A stretch of DNA of 64,000 nucleotides, taken from positions 1 through 64,000 of the forward strand of contig JBCCRM010000001.1 of assembly GCA_039513195.1 (NCBI GenBank), in the 5' to 3' direction. How positions within the stretch are numbered: the first letter of the stretch is position 1; the number at the start of each line of letters is the position of its first letter. The translations under genes were made by a program, and so were the position numbers. Origin of the DNA: Thermohalobaculum sp039513195 (GTDB lineage Bacteria > Pseudomonadota > Alphaproteobacteria > Rhodobacterales > Rhodobacteraceae). Below are positions 34,267-43,343 of this stretch, in pieces. The notes beneath the pieces were generated by a model. That model did not search any database, was not told the DNA's origin, and worked only from the letters and a program-made list of their open reading frames with translations.

Positions 34267-34618
34267 AGAACCCTCCGCACCTTCAAAGTGTCAAGCTGCA
34301 AGCACTCTCACTCGGCATTGCCTCTGCTGACCCTTCTGACCCGGGCGGGACACGTCATGACCTACCCACCTGAAGCCGGTATTTAATAGCATCTGGGGGC
34401 ATAATACGCAATCTATTCGTACGAATTCTGACATCTTGACAATCTCTTTTTGGCGAATAGCTGAAAACATATACAATCATAGCGATCAATATTTCGAATA
34501 TACGACGAATTAAGGCAGAATAGGGCAATATATGAGGGGGAGTGGGCAGCCGCGTGGCAGATAATCAAGAAATCGCCCCGCGTGCTTGCGGCACTATCGA
34601 ATCGGATCCCGCCCTTCC
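34267..34618. other. 352-base AT-rich non-coding gap with a palindrome
   Basis: This stretch is clearly richer in A and T than its surroundings. It carries the perfect 12-base palindrome ATTCGTACGAAT (34415-34426), a TTGACA at 34436-34441 and several TATA-like runs. It lies upstream of the Flp-like gene and downstream of the DUF2182 gene, both on the minus strand. It probably holds the promoter for the pilin-DUF1326 pair; no credible gene was seen. Confidence 0.5.
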
Positions 34619-35437
34619 TTAGGCGAAGGTCTGTTGGGCTGCGAGGCCTAACCCGACGACAATCAGGGCAGCCCCGGTCAATCTGCTCCAACTCTCGGCT
34701 TTCGGCGCAATCTTCTCAGCTAAGAAATAGGCGGCGATGACCGCCATCCACCAGACATTCATTGCGCCAAAGACGAACATCAGCCCCATGAACAGTATGC
34801 AGCAGCCAACGCAATAGGCCCCATGATGCAGCCCGATCGGAAAGGCACCGGCGATCCCCTCGCGCCAATGGCTCAGCAAAAAGGTCAGTGGATGGCGGCA
34901 ATGCTGTAGGCATGCGGCCTTGAGCGGAGTGAATTGGTAGACGCCCGCGGCAATCAGCAGTCCGGCCGCGACGGGTGCGCTCGCCAAAGTACCGCCCATG
35001 CTGAAGTAAACGCTGTCGCGCAGCGCCAATTGCAGCACGGCCAGCGCCAACGAGACTGCCCCCCAGAGAAGAAAATAGCCGGCCGTAAAGAGGCCGATAC
35101 GGGCGGCGAGGCGCAAGCCACGTTGCTCTCGCGCGGCGAGGCCTGCATAGACCGCCATTACAGGCGCCATCGCCGGCAACATCATTGCCGCCATCATCAG
35201 GACCCACATCACGAAGGTGGACCAGATGGTCATTAGGCTCCAGTCGGCGCCCCCCATGGTGTCGGCGGCCGAGCCCATATCGCCTCCCGCCATGCCGTCC
35301 ATCGGCATGCCCATTGCGCCCATATCCATCTGACCCATTGTGGACCAGGTCGCCACCCACAGCGCCCCTGCCAGTAGGCTGGTCACAGCTAGGGTCACAG
35401 CCCGTGGGTCGTCGATCAGATCAGCCGGATTGCGCAT
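34619..35437 (-). CDS. DUF2182 metal-binding integral membrane protein
   Basis: The 272 residues have about seven membrane helices. A Met/Gly/Asp-rich loop after the first helix (MGQMDMGAMGMPMDGMAGG) resembles copper-binding Met motifs, and later segments keep LQHCRHPL and HHGAYCVGCC, the His/Cys pairs typical of this family. The start at 35437 has GAGAG upstream and overlaps the end of the regulator gene by 17 bases. With DUF1326 nearby, a shared metal role is likely but not proven. Confidence 0.85.
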   Translation of the reverse strand: MRNPADLIDDPRAVTLAVTSLLAGALWVATWSTMGQMDMGAMGMPMDGMAGGDMGSAADTMGGADWSLMTIWSTFVMWVLMMAAMMLPAMAPVMAVYAGLAAREQRGLRLAARIGLFTAGYFLLWGAVSLALAVLQLALRDSVYFSMGGTLASAPVAAGLLIAAGVYQFTPLKAACLQHCRHPLTFLLSHWREGIAGAFPIGLHHGAYCVGCCILFMGLMFVFGAMNVWWMAVIAAYFLAEKIAPKAESWSRLTGAALIVVGLGLAAQQTFA

Positions 35438-36179
35438 TTCGCATCTCTCGTTTTGCCGTTGTGGCCTGAGCCTCGCGCACGAGCGCCAGTGTGTAGTCGG
35501 ATAACAGCCGCAACTCTTCGCAGAGGCCGCCGACATCGCGGCGGTCGAGCATTGCGGTGATCCGGGCGTGGCGCGCCGCAACCTCCGCCCGGTCGCGGCC
35601 GCGCCATGTCACCATGTTCAGGAGCGGTTGGACCGCCTCGATCACACCGGCCATCTGAAAGGCCAGGAACGGGTTGCCCGCTGCATCGGCCAGGGCGCGG
35701 TGGAACCGGACATCGGAAGCACAAAACTCTTCGTCGGTTGTGGCCGCGTCCCGCTGCACAACGATCTCTGCGCGCATTTGATCGAGATGGTTCGCGGCCC
35801 GTCGCTCGCAGGCAAGCGGCGCGACGGCCGCGAGCAGAACCAGTCGGGCCTCTGCCACCTTCGCAGCCGGGATATCGGCCATACTGATCAGCAGCACTGC
35901 CGTGGCGACGAGTTGATCCTGTGCCTCGGTCAGACCCACACGGTTGACGAAGCTTCCGCCGGCCGCACCGCGCCGTGTCCTGATTAGGTTCTGCGCCGCG
36001 AGCCGCTTCAGCGCCTCCCGAACGGTAGGGCGGGATACCCCGAACCGCGCCGCAAGTTCCTGCTCGCCCGGCAGTTTCTCGTCCGCAGACATGCTGCCGC
36101 CCAGGATCAAACTGCGGATGCTGTCCGCGATGCGCGCGCTCGCCGACCCGCGGTTCGGCTTGCGCCCCTTCTGTGCCAT
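35421..36179 (-). CDS. FadR/GntR-family transcriptional regulator
   Basis: The 252 residues have an N-terminal winged helix (about 12-80; PGEQELAARFGVSRPTVREA) and an all-helical FCD ligand domain (about 95-225) with the metal-ligand pattern of Asp/His residues (for instance FHRALADAAGN). FCD regulators usually respond to organic acids. The gene is divergent from the acuI-like operon, so that operon is the likely target. The ATG at 36179 follows AAGGGAG; an upstream ATG at 36221 is possible. Confidence 0.87.
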   Translation of the reverse strand: MAQKGRKPNRGSASARIADSIRSLILGGSMSADEKLPGEQELAARFGVSRPTVREALKRLAAQNLIRTRRGAAGGSFVNRVGLTEAQDQLVATAVLLISMADIPAAKVAEARLVLLAAVAPLACERRAANHLDQMRAEIVVQRDAATTDEEFCASDVRFHRALADAAGNPFLAFQMAGVIEAVQPLLNMVTWRGRDRAEVAARHARITAMLDRRDVGGLCEELRLLSDYTLALVREAQATTAKREMRNAQSG

Positions 36180-36311
36180 GCGCCGCTCGCTCCCTTGCCG
36201 AGATGATATTGCCAAGTGCACGAATGTTTGACAATTTGAATTTTGCTGGGAGGCGCCGTCACCAGAGCCACGAGGCCGACAACGTGCGCGCGGGAGAGAG
36301 GATCTGAAAGT

Positions 36312-37304
36312 ATGACATTCAGCGCATTAGTGGTGAATAAGTCCGATGACGGAGCGATCAGTCAGACAATAGAGCAGCTAACTGAAGATAGGCTGCCCGA
36401 GGCCGACGTGACAGTGGCGGTGGCGTATTCGACGCTTAACTACAAAGACGGGCTTTGCATAACCGGTGGCGGGGGTCTTGTCCGCACTTTCCCACATGTC
36501 CCGGGGATCGATTTCGCCGGCACGGTCGAGTCATCGGATAGCGACGCCTTCAAGCCAGGGGACAAGGTCGTGCTGACCGGCTGGCGAGTCGGCGAGGTTT
36601 GGTGGGGCGGCTATGCCCAGAAAGCGCGGGTGAAGTCCGACTGGCTGGTCAAACTGCCGGACGGCCTTGATACCCGCCAAGCGATGGCAGTCGGCACGGC
36701 GGGCTTCACGGCGATGCTGGCGGTCATGGCACTGGAGGACCATGGCCTCGCGCCGGGCCAGGGCCCGGTGCTGGTCACCGGCGCTGCGGGTGGCGTTGGA
36801 TCGGTTGCCACCGCGATCCTGGCAAAGCTTGGGCATGAGGTTGCCGCAGTGACGGGCCGGCCCGAAACGGCCGACTATCTAAAGCATCTGGGCGCTACGC
36901 AAATCGTGCCGCGCGAGGATTTGGCCGAACCTTCAGGCAAGCCGTTGGAGAGGGAAACTTGGGCCGGTTGTGTCGACGCTGTTGGCGGGCCGATGCTGGC
37001 AAAAGTGCTGACGCAGATGAGTTACGGCGCCTCGGTCGCCGCAGTTGGTCTCGCGGGCGGTGCAAAACTGCCGACAACCGTGATCCCTTTCCTGCTCCGT
37101 GGGGTGAATATCCTCGGCATCGACTCAGTGATGCGGCCGCTGCCGGACCGGATCCGCGCTTGGCAAAGGATCACCAGCGACCTGCCCATGGACCTGCTGG
37201 AGGAAATGATCGAGATGCGCGCCCTCGCGGACTTGCCAGAGCTCGGTCCGGCGATCTTAAAGGGTGCGGTGCGCGGGCGGGTGGTGATCGACCTCTCTGC
37301 CTAA
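36312..37304 (+). CDS. acuI: Acryloyl-CoA reductase-type quinone oxidoreductase (YhdH/AcuI)
   Basis: The 330-residue medium-chain reductase has the family start YSTLNYKDGLCITGGGG, then PGIDFAGTVE and the NADPH loop VLVTGAAGGVGSVATAILAKLG. This subgroup reduces acryloyl-CoA to propionyl-CoA, detoxifying acrylate from DMSP or related routes. No other DMSP gene is nearby, so the substrate is an inference. The ATG at 36312 is the family start; the frame upstream is not supported. It leads an operon with the PLP enzyme. Confidence 0.88.
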   Translation: MTFSALVVNKSDDGAISQTIEQLTEDRLPEADVTVAVAYSTLNYKDGLCITGGGGLVRTFPHVPGIDFAGTVESSDSDAFKPGDKVVLTGWRVGEVWWGGYAQKARVKSDWLVKLPDGLDTRQAMAVGTAGFTAMLAVMALEDHGLAPGQGPVLVTGAAGGVGSVATAILAKLGHEVAAVTGRPETADYLKHLGATQIVPREDLAEPSGKPLERETWAGCVDAVGGPMLAKVLTQMSYGASVAAVGLAGGAKLPTTVIPFLLRGVNILGIDSVMRPLPDRIRAWQRITSDLPMDLLEEMIEMRALADLPELGPAILKGAVRGRVVIDLSA

Positions 37305-37328
37305 GCTATGGAATGCGGAGAGGGCGGC

Positions 37329-38555
37329 ATGAAACTGGATATCGACTTCGTTCGGGCGCAGTTCCCCGCCTTCTCTGACCCCGCCTTAGAAGGCTGGGGT
37401 TTCTTTGAGAATGCCGGCGGGTCCTATCCGGCAGCGCCGGTGGTTCGCCGCCTCACCGAGTTCTATGAGACTTGCAAGGTCCAACCCTATGCGCCCTATC
37501 CGGCGTCGCGCCGCGCCGGTGCCTGGATGGACGAGGGACGGGAGCGGCTGGCCACGTGGCTGAACATTCGCGAGGACGAGCTGATCATCGGCCCCTCGAC
37601 CACGCAGAACATCTATGTGCTGGCACACGCGGCGCGGGAAGGCATGCTGGCGGAGGGCGACGAGATCATCGTCACCAACCAGGATCACGAAGCAAACTCC
37701 GGCGCATGGCGGCGCCTGGCAGACACGGGGATCACGGTGAGGGAATGGCGGATGGACCCGGAGACCGGGCATCTGGACCCCGCCGATCTCGACGCCTTGA
37801 TCACAGATCGCACGCGGCTGGCTGCGCTCCCGCATTGCTCGAACATCGTGGCCGAGGTGAACCCGCTGCCCCAGATCTGCGGCAAGCTGCGGGCTGCGGG
37901 CGTAATCTCCGTGGTCGACGGTGTTTCGGCTGCGCCCCATGGGCTGCCGGATGTGCCGGCGACCGGGGCAGATGTGTACTTGTTCTCAACCTATAAGACC
38001 TATGGCCCGCATCAGGGCGTGATGGCGGTGCGGCTGGAGATTGCAGACCGGTTTGCAAATCAGGGCCACTGGTTCAATGACGGCTATCCAACGAAACGCC
38101 TGGCGCCGGCTGGCCCGGACCACGCACAAGTCGCGGCCTTGGCCGGGATGGCCGATTACTTCGACGCGCTTCACACCCACCACTTCGTGACCAATGCGGG
38201 CGCCGACGGGCGGGGGCAGCGCCTCCACGATCTGATGAGGGCGCAAGAGGTGGCGTTGACGGCGCCCTTGCTCGACTATCTGCGGGGGCGCAACGATATT
38301 CGCCTGATCGGCCCGACCGACCCGGTGGCGCGGGCACCCACCATCGCGATCCAGCATGCGCGGCCGGGTGAAGCTTTGGCGGCCGACCTTGCACGCCATA
38401 AGGTGATGGCAGGCGGTGGGTCCTTCTACGCGAACCGGGTGCTGGACGGCCTTGGCGTCGATCCTGATCACGGTGTGTTGCGGCTCTCCTTCCTCCATTA
38501 CACGACGGCGGACGAGATCGACCGGCTGATCGAGGCGCTCGATAGGGTGCTTTGA
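37329..38555 (+). CDS. Cysteine desulfurase-like class V PLP enzyme
   Basis: The 408 residues follow the class V aminotransferase fold. Lys223 in FSTYKTYGPHQG should bind PLP, Asp197 lies in VVDGVS and His120 in NQDHEANSG. GFFENAGGS at the start marks the VC1184-like branch rather than IscS/SufS; no catalytic mobile-loop cysteine was identified, so desulfurase activity is uncertain. The ATG at 37329 has GGAGAGGG upstream. Its TGA overlaps the rsmD ATG. Confidence 0.87.
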   Translation: MKLDIDFVRAQFPAFSDPALEGWGFFENAGGSYPAAPVVRRLTEFYETCKVQPYAPYPASRRAGAWMDEGRERLATWLNIREDELIIGPSTTQNIYVLAHAAREGMLAEGDEIIVTNQDHEANSGAWRRLADTGITVREWRMDPETGHLDPADLDALITDRTRLAALPHCSNIVAEVNPLPQICGKLRAAGVISVVDGVSAAPHGLPDVPATGADVYLFSTYKTYGPHQGVMAVRLEIADRFANQGHWFNDGYPTKRLAPAGPDHAQVAALAGMADYFDALHTHHFVTNAGADGRGQRLHDLMRAQEVALTAPLLDYLRGRNDIRLIGPTDPVARAPTIAIQHARPGEALAADLARHKVMAGGGSFYANRVLDGLGVDPDHGVLRLSFLHYTTADEIDRLIEALDRVL

Positions 38556-39157
38556 TGCGCATTATCGGCGGTCGGTTTCGTGGTACGCGGCTGTCGGCGC
38601 CCGGCGCTGCGGGGGGTGGCAACGCGCACCTGCGCCCGACCGGAGACCGGGTCCGGGAGGCGCTGTTCAACCTGCTTGCACATGGCGGCTATCGCGGCTG
38701 TCCAGCAGTGGAGGGTGCGCGAGTCCTCGACCTTTTCGCGGGCACGGGGGCCCTGGGGCTCGAAGCTCTGTCCCGCGGCGCGGCTCGGGCTGTGTTCGTG
38801 GACGATCACGGCCCTTCGCGGGCGCTGATCCGTGAAAATATCGAACGCCTCGGTGTGATCGGAGAGACCAAAATCTGGCGTCGCGATGCAACCCGCCTGG
38901 GGCCCTGCCGGGGAGAGGCCTTCGATCTGGTGTTTGCCGACCCGCCCTATCGCAGCGGGCTCGGGCCGGCGGCGCTCACGGCGGCATTGGCGGGCGGGTG
39001 GATTGCTGCCGATGCGCTCGTGGTGTTGGAGCTGGCTCATGACGAAGCCGCTCCTCCAGCTGAAGGTGTCATGCTTCTGGATCGGCGGGTCTATGGCGAG
39101 GCTGCGCTTCACTTCCTGCGCCATGAACCACTTGGCGGCGCGGCGACGTCGGGCTAA
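38555..39157 (+). CDS. rsmD: 16S rRNA (guanine-966 N2)-methyltransferase
   Basis: The 200 residues start MRIIGGRFRG, the RsmD signature, and contain the SAM loop DLFAGTGALGLE (59-70) and the catalytic DPPY (129-132). It modifies the small-subunit rRNA. The start overlaps the upstream stop by one base, so coupling is likely. A TTG just before is not needed. Confidence 0.96.
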   Translation: MRIIGGRFRGTRLSAPGAAGGGNAHLRPTGDRVREALFNLLAHGGYRGCPAVEGARVLDLFAGTGALGLEALSRGAARAVFVDDHGPSRALIRENIERLGVIGETKIWRRDATRLGPCRGEAFDLVFADPPYRSGLGPAALTAALAGGWIAADALVVLELAHDEAAPPAEGVMLLDRRVYGEAALHFLRHEPLGGAATSG

Positions 39158-39182
39158 GCCAAGATCAAAACACGGGGGAAAG

Positions 39183-39950
39183 ATGCGGATCGGAGAGGAG
39201 ACGCCGGCGGTCGTGACCGGTGGGGCGAGCGGCCTCGGCGAGGCCTGCGTCCGCGCTCTACGCGAGAAGGGGGCACCGGTGACGATCCTCGACGTGCAGG
39301 CGGAGCGGGGCCTCTGTCTCGGCCAGGAAACCGGTGCACGCTACACGGAATGCGACGTCACCTCGGACGCGGCTGTGGCGGACGCCTTGGCAGAAGCTGC
39401 TGCTGCCAACGGCATTGCGCGGATCGCCATAAACTGCGCCGGGGTTGCGCCGGCGGCCAAGGTCGCGGGCTCGAAGGGCGCTCATGACATGGCGCTCTAC
39501 GAGCGGGTGGTAGCCATCAATCTCTGCGGCACGATGCGGGTGATGGCGCAGGCGGCCCAAGCGATGCGGGCGGCCGCGCCGTTGGACCAGGACGGCGCGC
39601 GGGGTGTCATCGTCAATACTGCCTCGGTCGCGGCGTTCGAAGGGCAGATGGGCCAGGCCGCCTATGCGTCCTCTAAAGGCGGGGTTGCATCGCTGACCTT
39701 GCCTGCAGCCCGGGATCTGGCGCGCGATGGCATTCGGGTGTGCGCGATCGCCCCGGGAACATTCGGCACGCCAATGCTGACCGGCCTGCCAGCCGAAGTG
39801 CAGGACAGCCTCGCCGAGCAAGTGCCGTTTCCGGTGCGCCTCGGCGATCCGGCGGAATTCGCAGCGCTCGCGTGTTTCATCGTCGAGACGGGTTACATGA
39901 ACGGCGAGGTGATCCGCCTCGACGGGGCCATCCGAATGGGGGTCCGCTGA
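39183..39950 (+). CDS. Short-chain dehydrogenase (HSD10-like)
   Basis: The 255 residues carry the Rossmann TGGASGLGEA (12-21), NCAG, the catalytic Ser and YASSK, and the GTFGTPML segment typical of the 3-hydroxyacyl-CoA dehydrogenase type II/HSD17B10 branch. It probably oxidises a 3-hydroxyacyl-CoA such as 3-hydroxy-2-methylbutyryl-CoA, though the group is broad. It follows rsmD by 25 bases; the ATG at 39183 follows GGGGGAAAG. Confidence 0.88.
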   Translation: MRIGEETPAVVTGGASGLGEACVRALREKGAPVTILDVQAERGLCLGQETGARYTECDVTSDAAVADALAEAAAANGIARIAINCAGVAPAAKVAGSKGAHDMALYERVVAINLCGTMRVMAQAAQAMRAAAPLDQDGARGVIVNTASVAAFEGQMGQAAYASSKGGVASLTLPAARDLARDGIRVCAIAPGTFGTPMLTGLPAEVQDSLAEQVPFPVRLGDPAEFAALACFIVETGYMNGEVIRLDGAIRMGVR

Positions 39951-39995
39951 CCCGGCCGCTTCGGCCGATCCAAGCCGTGAAAGAGGGAGACGAGT

Positions 39996-40484
39996 ATGAC
40001 CATTGCCGTTGGCGATAAACTGCCGGAGGCGGAGCTATTCGAAATGACGGCGGAGGGGCCGGGGAAAGTTTCTCTCGGGAGCCTCACGGCCGGCAAGACC
40101 GTGGCGATGTTCGGGGTGCCCGGTGCCTATACGCCGACCTGCCATCTGAAGCATATGCCGAGCTTTGTCGACCAGGCAGGGGCCTTGAAGGCAAAGGGGG
40201 TCGACGCGATCCTCTGCGTGACGGTCAACGACCCCTTCGTGGTTGGCGAATGGGCGAAGGCGACTGGGGCGGCGGACGCCGGGATCCGCGTGCTCGGCGA
40301 CTCGGATGCTGCGCTCGTAAAGGCGATGGGTCTCGATTTCGATGGCTCCGTGGTCGGTCTGGGGGCGCGGTCGCAACGGTTCTCGGCGCTGGTGAGGGAC
40401 GGTGAGATTGCCATTCTTGCGGTGGAGGACGCGCCCTCTAAGGCCGAGGCAACCACGGCCGAGGCGTTGCTGGCCGCCATTTGA
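39996..40484 (+). CDS. Peroxiredoxin (Prx5 type)
   Basis: The 162 residues contain the peroxidatic Cys49 in PGAYTPTCHLKHMPSF and a second Cys74 in ILCVTVND, as in Prx5/AhpE-like thiol peroxidases that use glutathione or glutaredoxin. It is full length without a fused glutaredoxin. It follows the SDR after 45 bases with GAGGGAG upstream, ending the operon. Confidence 0.95.
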   Translation: MTIAVGDKLPEAELFEMTAEGPGKVSLGSLTAGKTVAMFGVPGAYTPTCHLKHMPSFVDQAGALKAKGVDAILCVTVNDPFVVGEWAKATGAADAGIRVLGDSDAALVKAMGLDFDGSVVGLGARSQRFSALVRDGEIAILAVEDAPSKAEATTAEALLAAI

Positions 40485-40751
40485 GGACGGTCTCCCTGTC
40501 ACGGCGCCGCGTCGGGCGCTCCGCTTGTGGGGGCGTCGGCGCACGCGGCGGGCTTCGAGACAAGCGCCTGTGGCAATGCCGCGGGCCCGGCTGCCGTGCC
40601 ACGGGCGCCCAGGATTGCATATCGCCGCGGGCACCTGTGTTGCCAGGTTCCGGGACGGTCACGCGGCGCCGGGACAGGCCGCGTGAGCGGCTTGGAACAC
40701 GGCCTGTAAGGCCGGCCGGGCAGCGGTCGACGCGGTCGAGCCGAATTGCGA

Positions 40752-41957
40752 TCAGCAGCTCTTCTTGAACGGCATCATCGTGGCGAGGGCCTCGCCCTCA
40801 GCTTCGACTGCCGCCCGCTCTTGCTCAAGATATGCTGCCACGGCCCGGCGAAAGCCCGGATCGGGCATCCAGTGCAGGGAATGGGTCGCCGAGGGCGCAT
40901 AACCCCGCGCCAGCTTGTGCCCGCCCTGAGCTCCGGCCTCGACCCGTTTCAGCCCGTGGGCAATGGCGAAATCGATGGCTTGATAGTAACAGGTCTCGAA
41001 ATGCAGGAAATCGTGCTCCTCCGTGCAGCCCCAATAGCGCCCGAACAGCGTCTCCCGGCCGATCACATTCAGCGCACCGGCGATCCGCCGGCCGTTCCGC
41101 CAGCACATCACCAAAAGGATGTCGTCGCGCAGGGTCTCATGGGCGTGTTCGAAAAACTCCCGCGTCAGATAGGGCCGACCCCATTTGCGCGCACCGGTGT
41201 CCTGGTAGAAGACCCAGAATGCGTCCCAGTCCGCAGGCTGGATGGCCTCGCCGGTGAGCGGCCGGATTTCTATCCCGTTCGCGAGTGCGCGGGCGCGCTC
41301 CTTCCGGAGCTGCTTTCGCTTGCGCGAGGCGAGCGCGGCCAGAAAACCGTCGAAGTCTCCGTATCCATCGTTCTCCCAATGAAACTGCTGGTCCATGCGC
41401 CGCAAGAAGCCGAGCTCGCCGCCGAGACGCCATTCCGCTTCTGTGCAAAACGTCATGTGGAAGGAGGAGAGGTCGTTGTCTTCGGCTAGACGGATCGCCG
41501 CAGTCAGCAGGGCGGCCCGCAGGTCCTCCTCCGCCACGGGCGCATCGGGCCTCGTCAGCAGCCTTCGCCCGGTGGCGGGCGTGAACGGGACCGCCGATTG
41601 AAGCTTTGGGTAGTAGTTTCCGCCGGCCCGCTCCCATGCATGGGCCCAGGCATGATCGAAGACGTACTCGCCCTGGCTGTGGCTCTTGAGATAGAGCGGC
41701 ATCGCGGCGACGATCTCGCCGTCGAGGCGCAACGCGATGTGATGAGGCGCCCAGCCAGCCCGGCCGGTTGCTGACCCTGAAGCCTCGAGGGCCAACAGGA
41801 AGGCGTGACGTACGAATGGATTGATTGGACGCCCGCCGTCCGCGGCCTCCGGCGCCGCGCAGGCATCCCATGCCGATGCGTCGACCTCGTCGATCTCATG
41901 CAGGATCTCGACTTCCAAAGCCTGGCCCTGCATCCGTTGCGTCCGCTGATCCATCAT
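40752..41957 (-). CDS. COG3146/DUF482 GNAT-like acyltransferase
   Basis: The 401 residues belong to the DUF482 group: IALRLDGEIVAAMPLYLKSHSQGEY-type start, FHMTFCTEAE, SRKRKQLRKER, and a C-terminal GNAT half with ALNVIGRETLFGRYWGC. The family resembles peptidoglycan-bridge-forming FemAB-like transferases, but the substrate is unknown. It lies alone on the minus strand; the 267 bases downstream to the peroxiredoxin hold no clear gene. Confidence 0.88.
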   Translation of the reverse strand: MMDQRTQRMQGQALEVEILHEIDEVDASAWDACAAPEAADGGRPINPFVRHAFLLALEASGSATGRAGWAPHHIALRLDGEIVAAMPLYLKSHSQGEYVFDHAWAHAWERAGGNYYPKLQSAVPFTPATGRRLLTRPDAPVAEEDLRAALLTAAIRLAEDNDLSSFHMTFCTEAEWRLGGELGFLRRMDQQFHWENDGYGDFDGFLAALASRKRKQLRKERARALANGIEIRPLTGEAIQPADWDAFWVFYQDTGARKWGRPYLTREFFEHAHETLRDDILLVMCWRNGRRIAGALNVIGRETLFGRYWGCTEEHDFLHFETCYYQAIDFAIAHGLKRVEAGAQGGHKLARGYAPSATHSLHWMPDPGFRRAVAAYLEQERAAVEAEGEALATMMPFKKSC

Positions 41958-42029
41958 CAGCGAAATGGGCGAGGGCGTCTTGGCGTCAAGCCCGGATCGT
42001 CCTCCGCCGCGGCTGCGGTGACGGCAGGC

Positions 42030-43337
42030 TTACTCCTCGCGCAGGGCCTTGTTGAAGTAATCGGACAGCGGCTTCATCAGATAGTTCAGGGGCGTCCGTT
42101 CACCGGTTTGAATATAGACTTCCACCGGCATCCCTGGCAGCAATTCGAGCCCTTGCAATTTCTCGATCTCACCCTCGGCCAGCACCACATCTGCGCGGTA
42201 GTAGGTCCGGCCAGTCTGCTCCTCTGTGAACGCATCGGGCGAAACACGCAGCACTTGTCCCGCGATTTCGGGTGTGGTCCGCGTGTTGAACCCGGCAAAG
42301 CGCAGGACCGTATCCTGCATTGGGCGGACCTCGTCGACATGCAGCGGGTCGATCTGCGCATCGACAATCAGTTGCGCATCGGATGGCACGATATACATGA
42401 TCGGCTCCGCCGGGCGGACCACCGCCTTCAGCGCATGGACGGCGCTGTCATAAATCACGCCGGAGCGGGGTGCCCGGATATCCAGGCGGGAGAGCTGCTC
42501 GAGCAGCGCGATCCGGCGCTCCTTCAGTTCCAGCTCGCGATAGCCGATCTCACGGAGCTGCGTGATCGCCTCCTCGCGTCGCTGCGCCTCCAGATTCAGC
42601 GCTTCGCGGCCCAGCTCGGAGATCTGGCCGCGGAGCTGAGCGGTCTGTGCGACCAGGCGTCCGCGATCCCCCTCGATCCGCGCGGCTTCCCGGCGCAGAG
42701 CCAAGACCCGGCTGGCCTGGGCTAGGCCCCGGTCCAAGAGGCTTTGCATATCGGTCAGCTCCCGCGTCACCAGCGAGGCCTGCTCCTCCAGCGAGGCGAT
42801 CTCGGCTTCCGACCCGACGATTTGCTCGCGGATCTGCAGCTTTCGCTCGTCGAGCATGTCCATCTCTGAATGCATGGTGTCGGAGCGTGCCGTAAAGAGG
42901 CGAAGCTGTCCGTTGATCAGGTCATTGACCTCTGGACGCTCGCGCGCAACCTCAAGCAATTCTGCGTCGAAGGTGATCTGCTGCAGCTCGGCCTGTTCGG
43001 CCAGCAGGCGGCCGCGCCGCGCCATGATCTCGAAGAGCTGGCTCTCCAGCACGACCAATTCGCTGCGCAGCGTGGTGCCGTCGAGCTTGATCAGGATATC
43101 GCCGGCTTCGACCACGGCGCCGTCGCGGGCCAAGATCTGGCCGACCACACCGCCGTCCGGGTGCTGAATAACCTGACGCTGGCTTTCGACCCGGAGGGAT
43201 CCGGACGATACCACCGCGCCGGCGAGCTTTGCCGTTGCCGACCATGTCCCGAGACCGCCTGCGAGCAGCAGCACACAAAAGAGGCCAAAGCGGATATACC
43301 CGCCCGCATTCCAGCCATCGGACCCTTGTTTTGCCAT
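42030..43337 (-). CDS. Type I secretion membrane-fusion protein (HlyD/PrtE family)
   Basis: The 435 residues have one N-terminal membrane helix (about 15-36), a biotinyl-lipoyl-like strand pair (VIQHPDGGVVGQILARDGAVV), long coiled coils (about 95-290), and a C-terminal beta domain ending in TGERTPLNYLMKPLSDYF, typical of HlyD. It bridges the inner-membrane ABC transporter and an outer-membrane channel. It starts 6 bases after the transporter stop, so the two form an operon. No TolC gene is in the window. Confidence 0.95.
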   Translation of the reverse strand: MAKQGSDGWNAGGYIRFGLFCVLLLAGGLGTWSATAKLAGAVVSSGSLRVESQRQVIQHPDGGVVGQILARDGAVVEAGDILIKLDGTTLRSELVVLESQLFEIMARRGRLLAEQAELQQITFDAELLEVARERPEVNDLINGQLRLFTARSDTMHSEMDMLDERKLQIREQIVGSEAEIASLEEQASLVTRELTDMQSLLDRGLAQASRVLALRREAARIEGDRGRLVAQTAQLRGQISELGREALNLEAQRREEAITQLREIGYRELELKERRIALLEQLSRLDIRAPRSGVIYDSAVHALKAVVRPAEPIMYIVPSDAQLIVDAQIDPLHVDEVRPMQDTVLRFAGFNTRTTPEIAGQVLRVSPDAFTEEQTGRTYYRADVVLAEGEIEKLQGLELLPGMPVEVYIQTGERTPLNYLMKPLSDYFNKALREE

Positions 43338-43343
43338 GGCGCC

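Noticed and set aside
34291..34476. 61-residue minus-strand frame in the AT-rich gap
   Set aside because: It lacks a ribosome-binding site and a recognisable pattern; the stretch looks like a promoter region.
41805..42725. 306-residue frame on the plus strand
   Set aside because: It lies antisense to the HlyD gene and the acyltransferase and shows no protein-like pattern.
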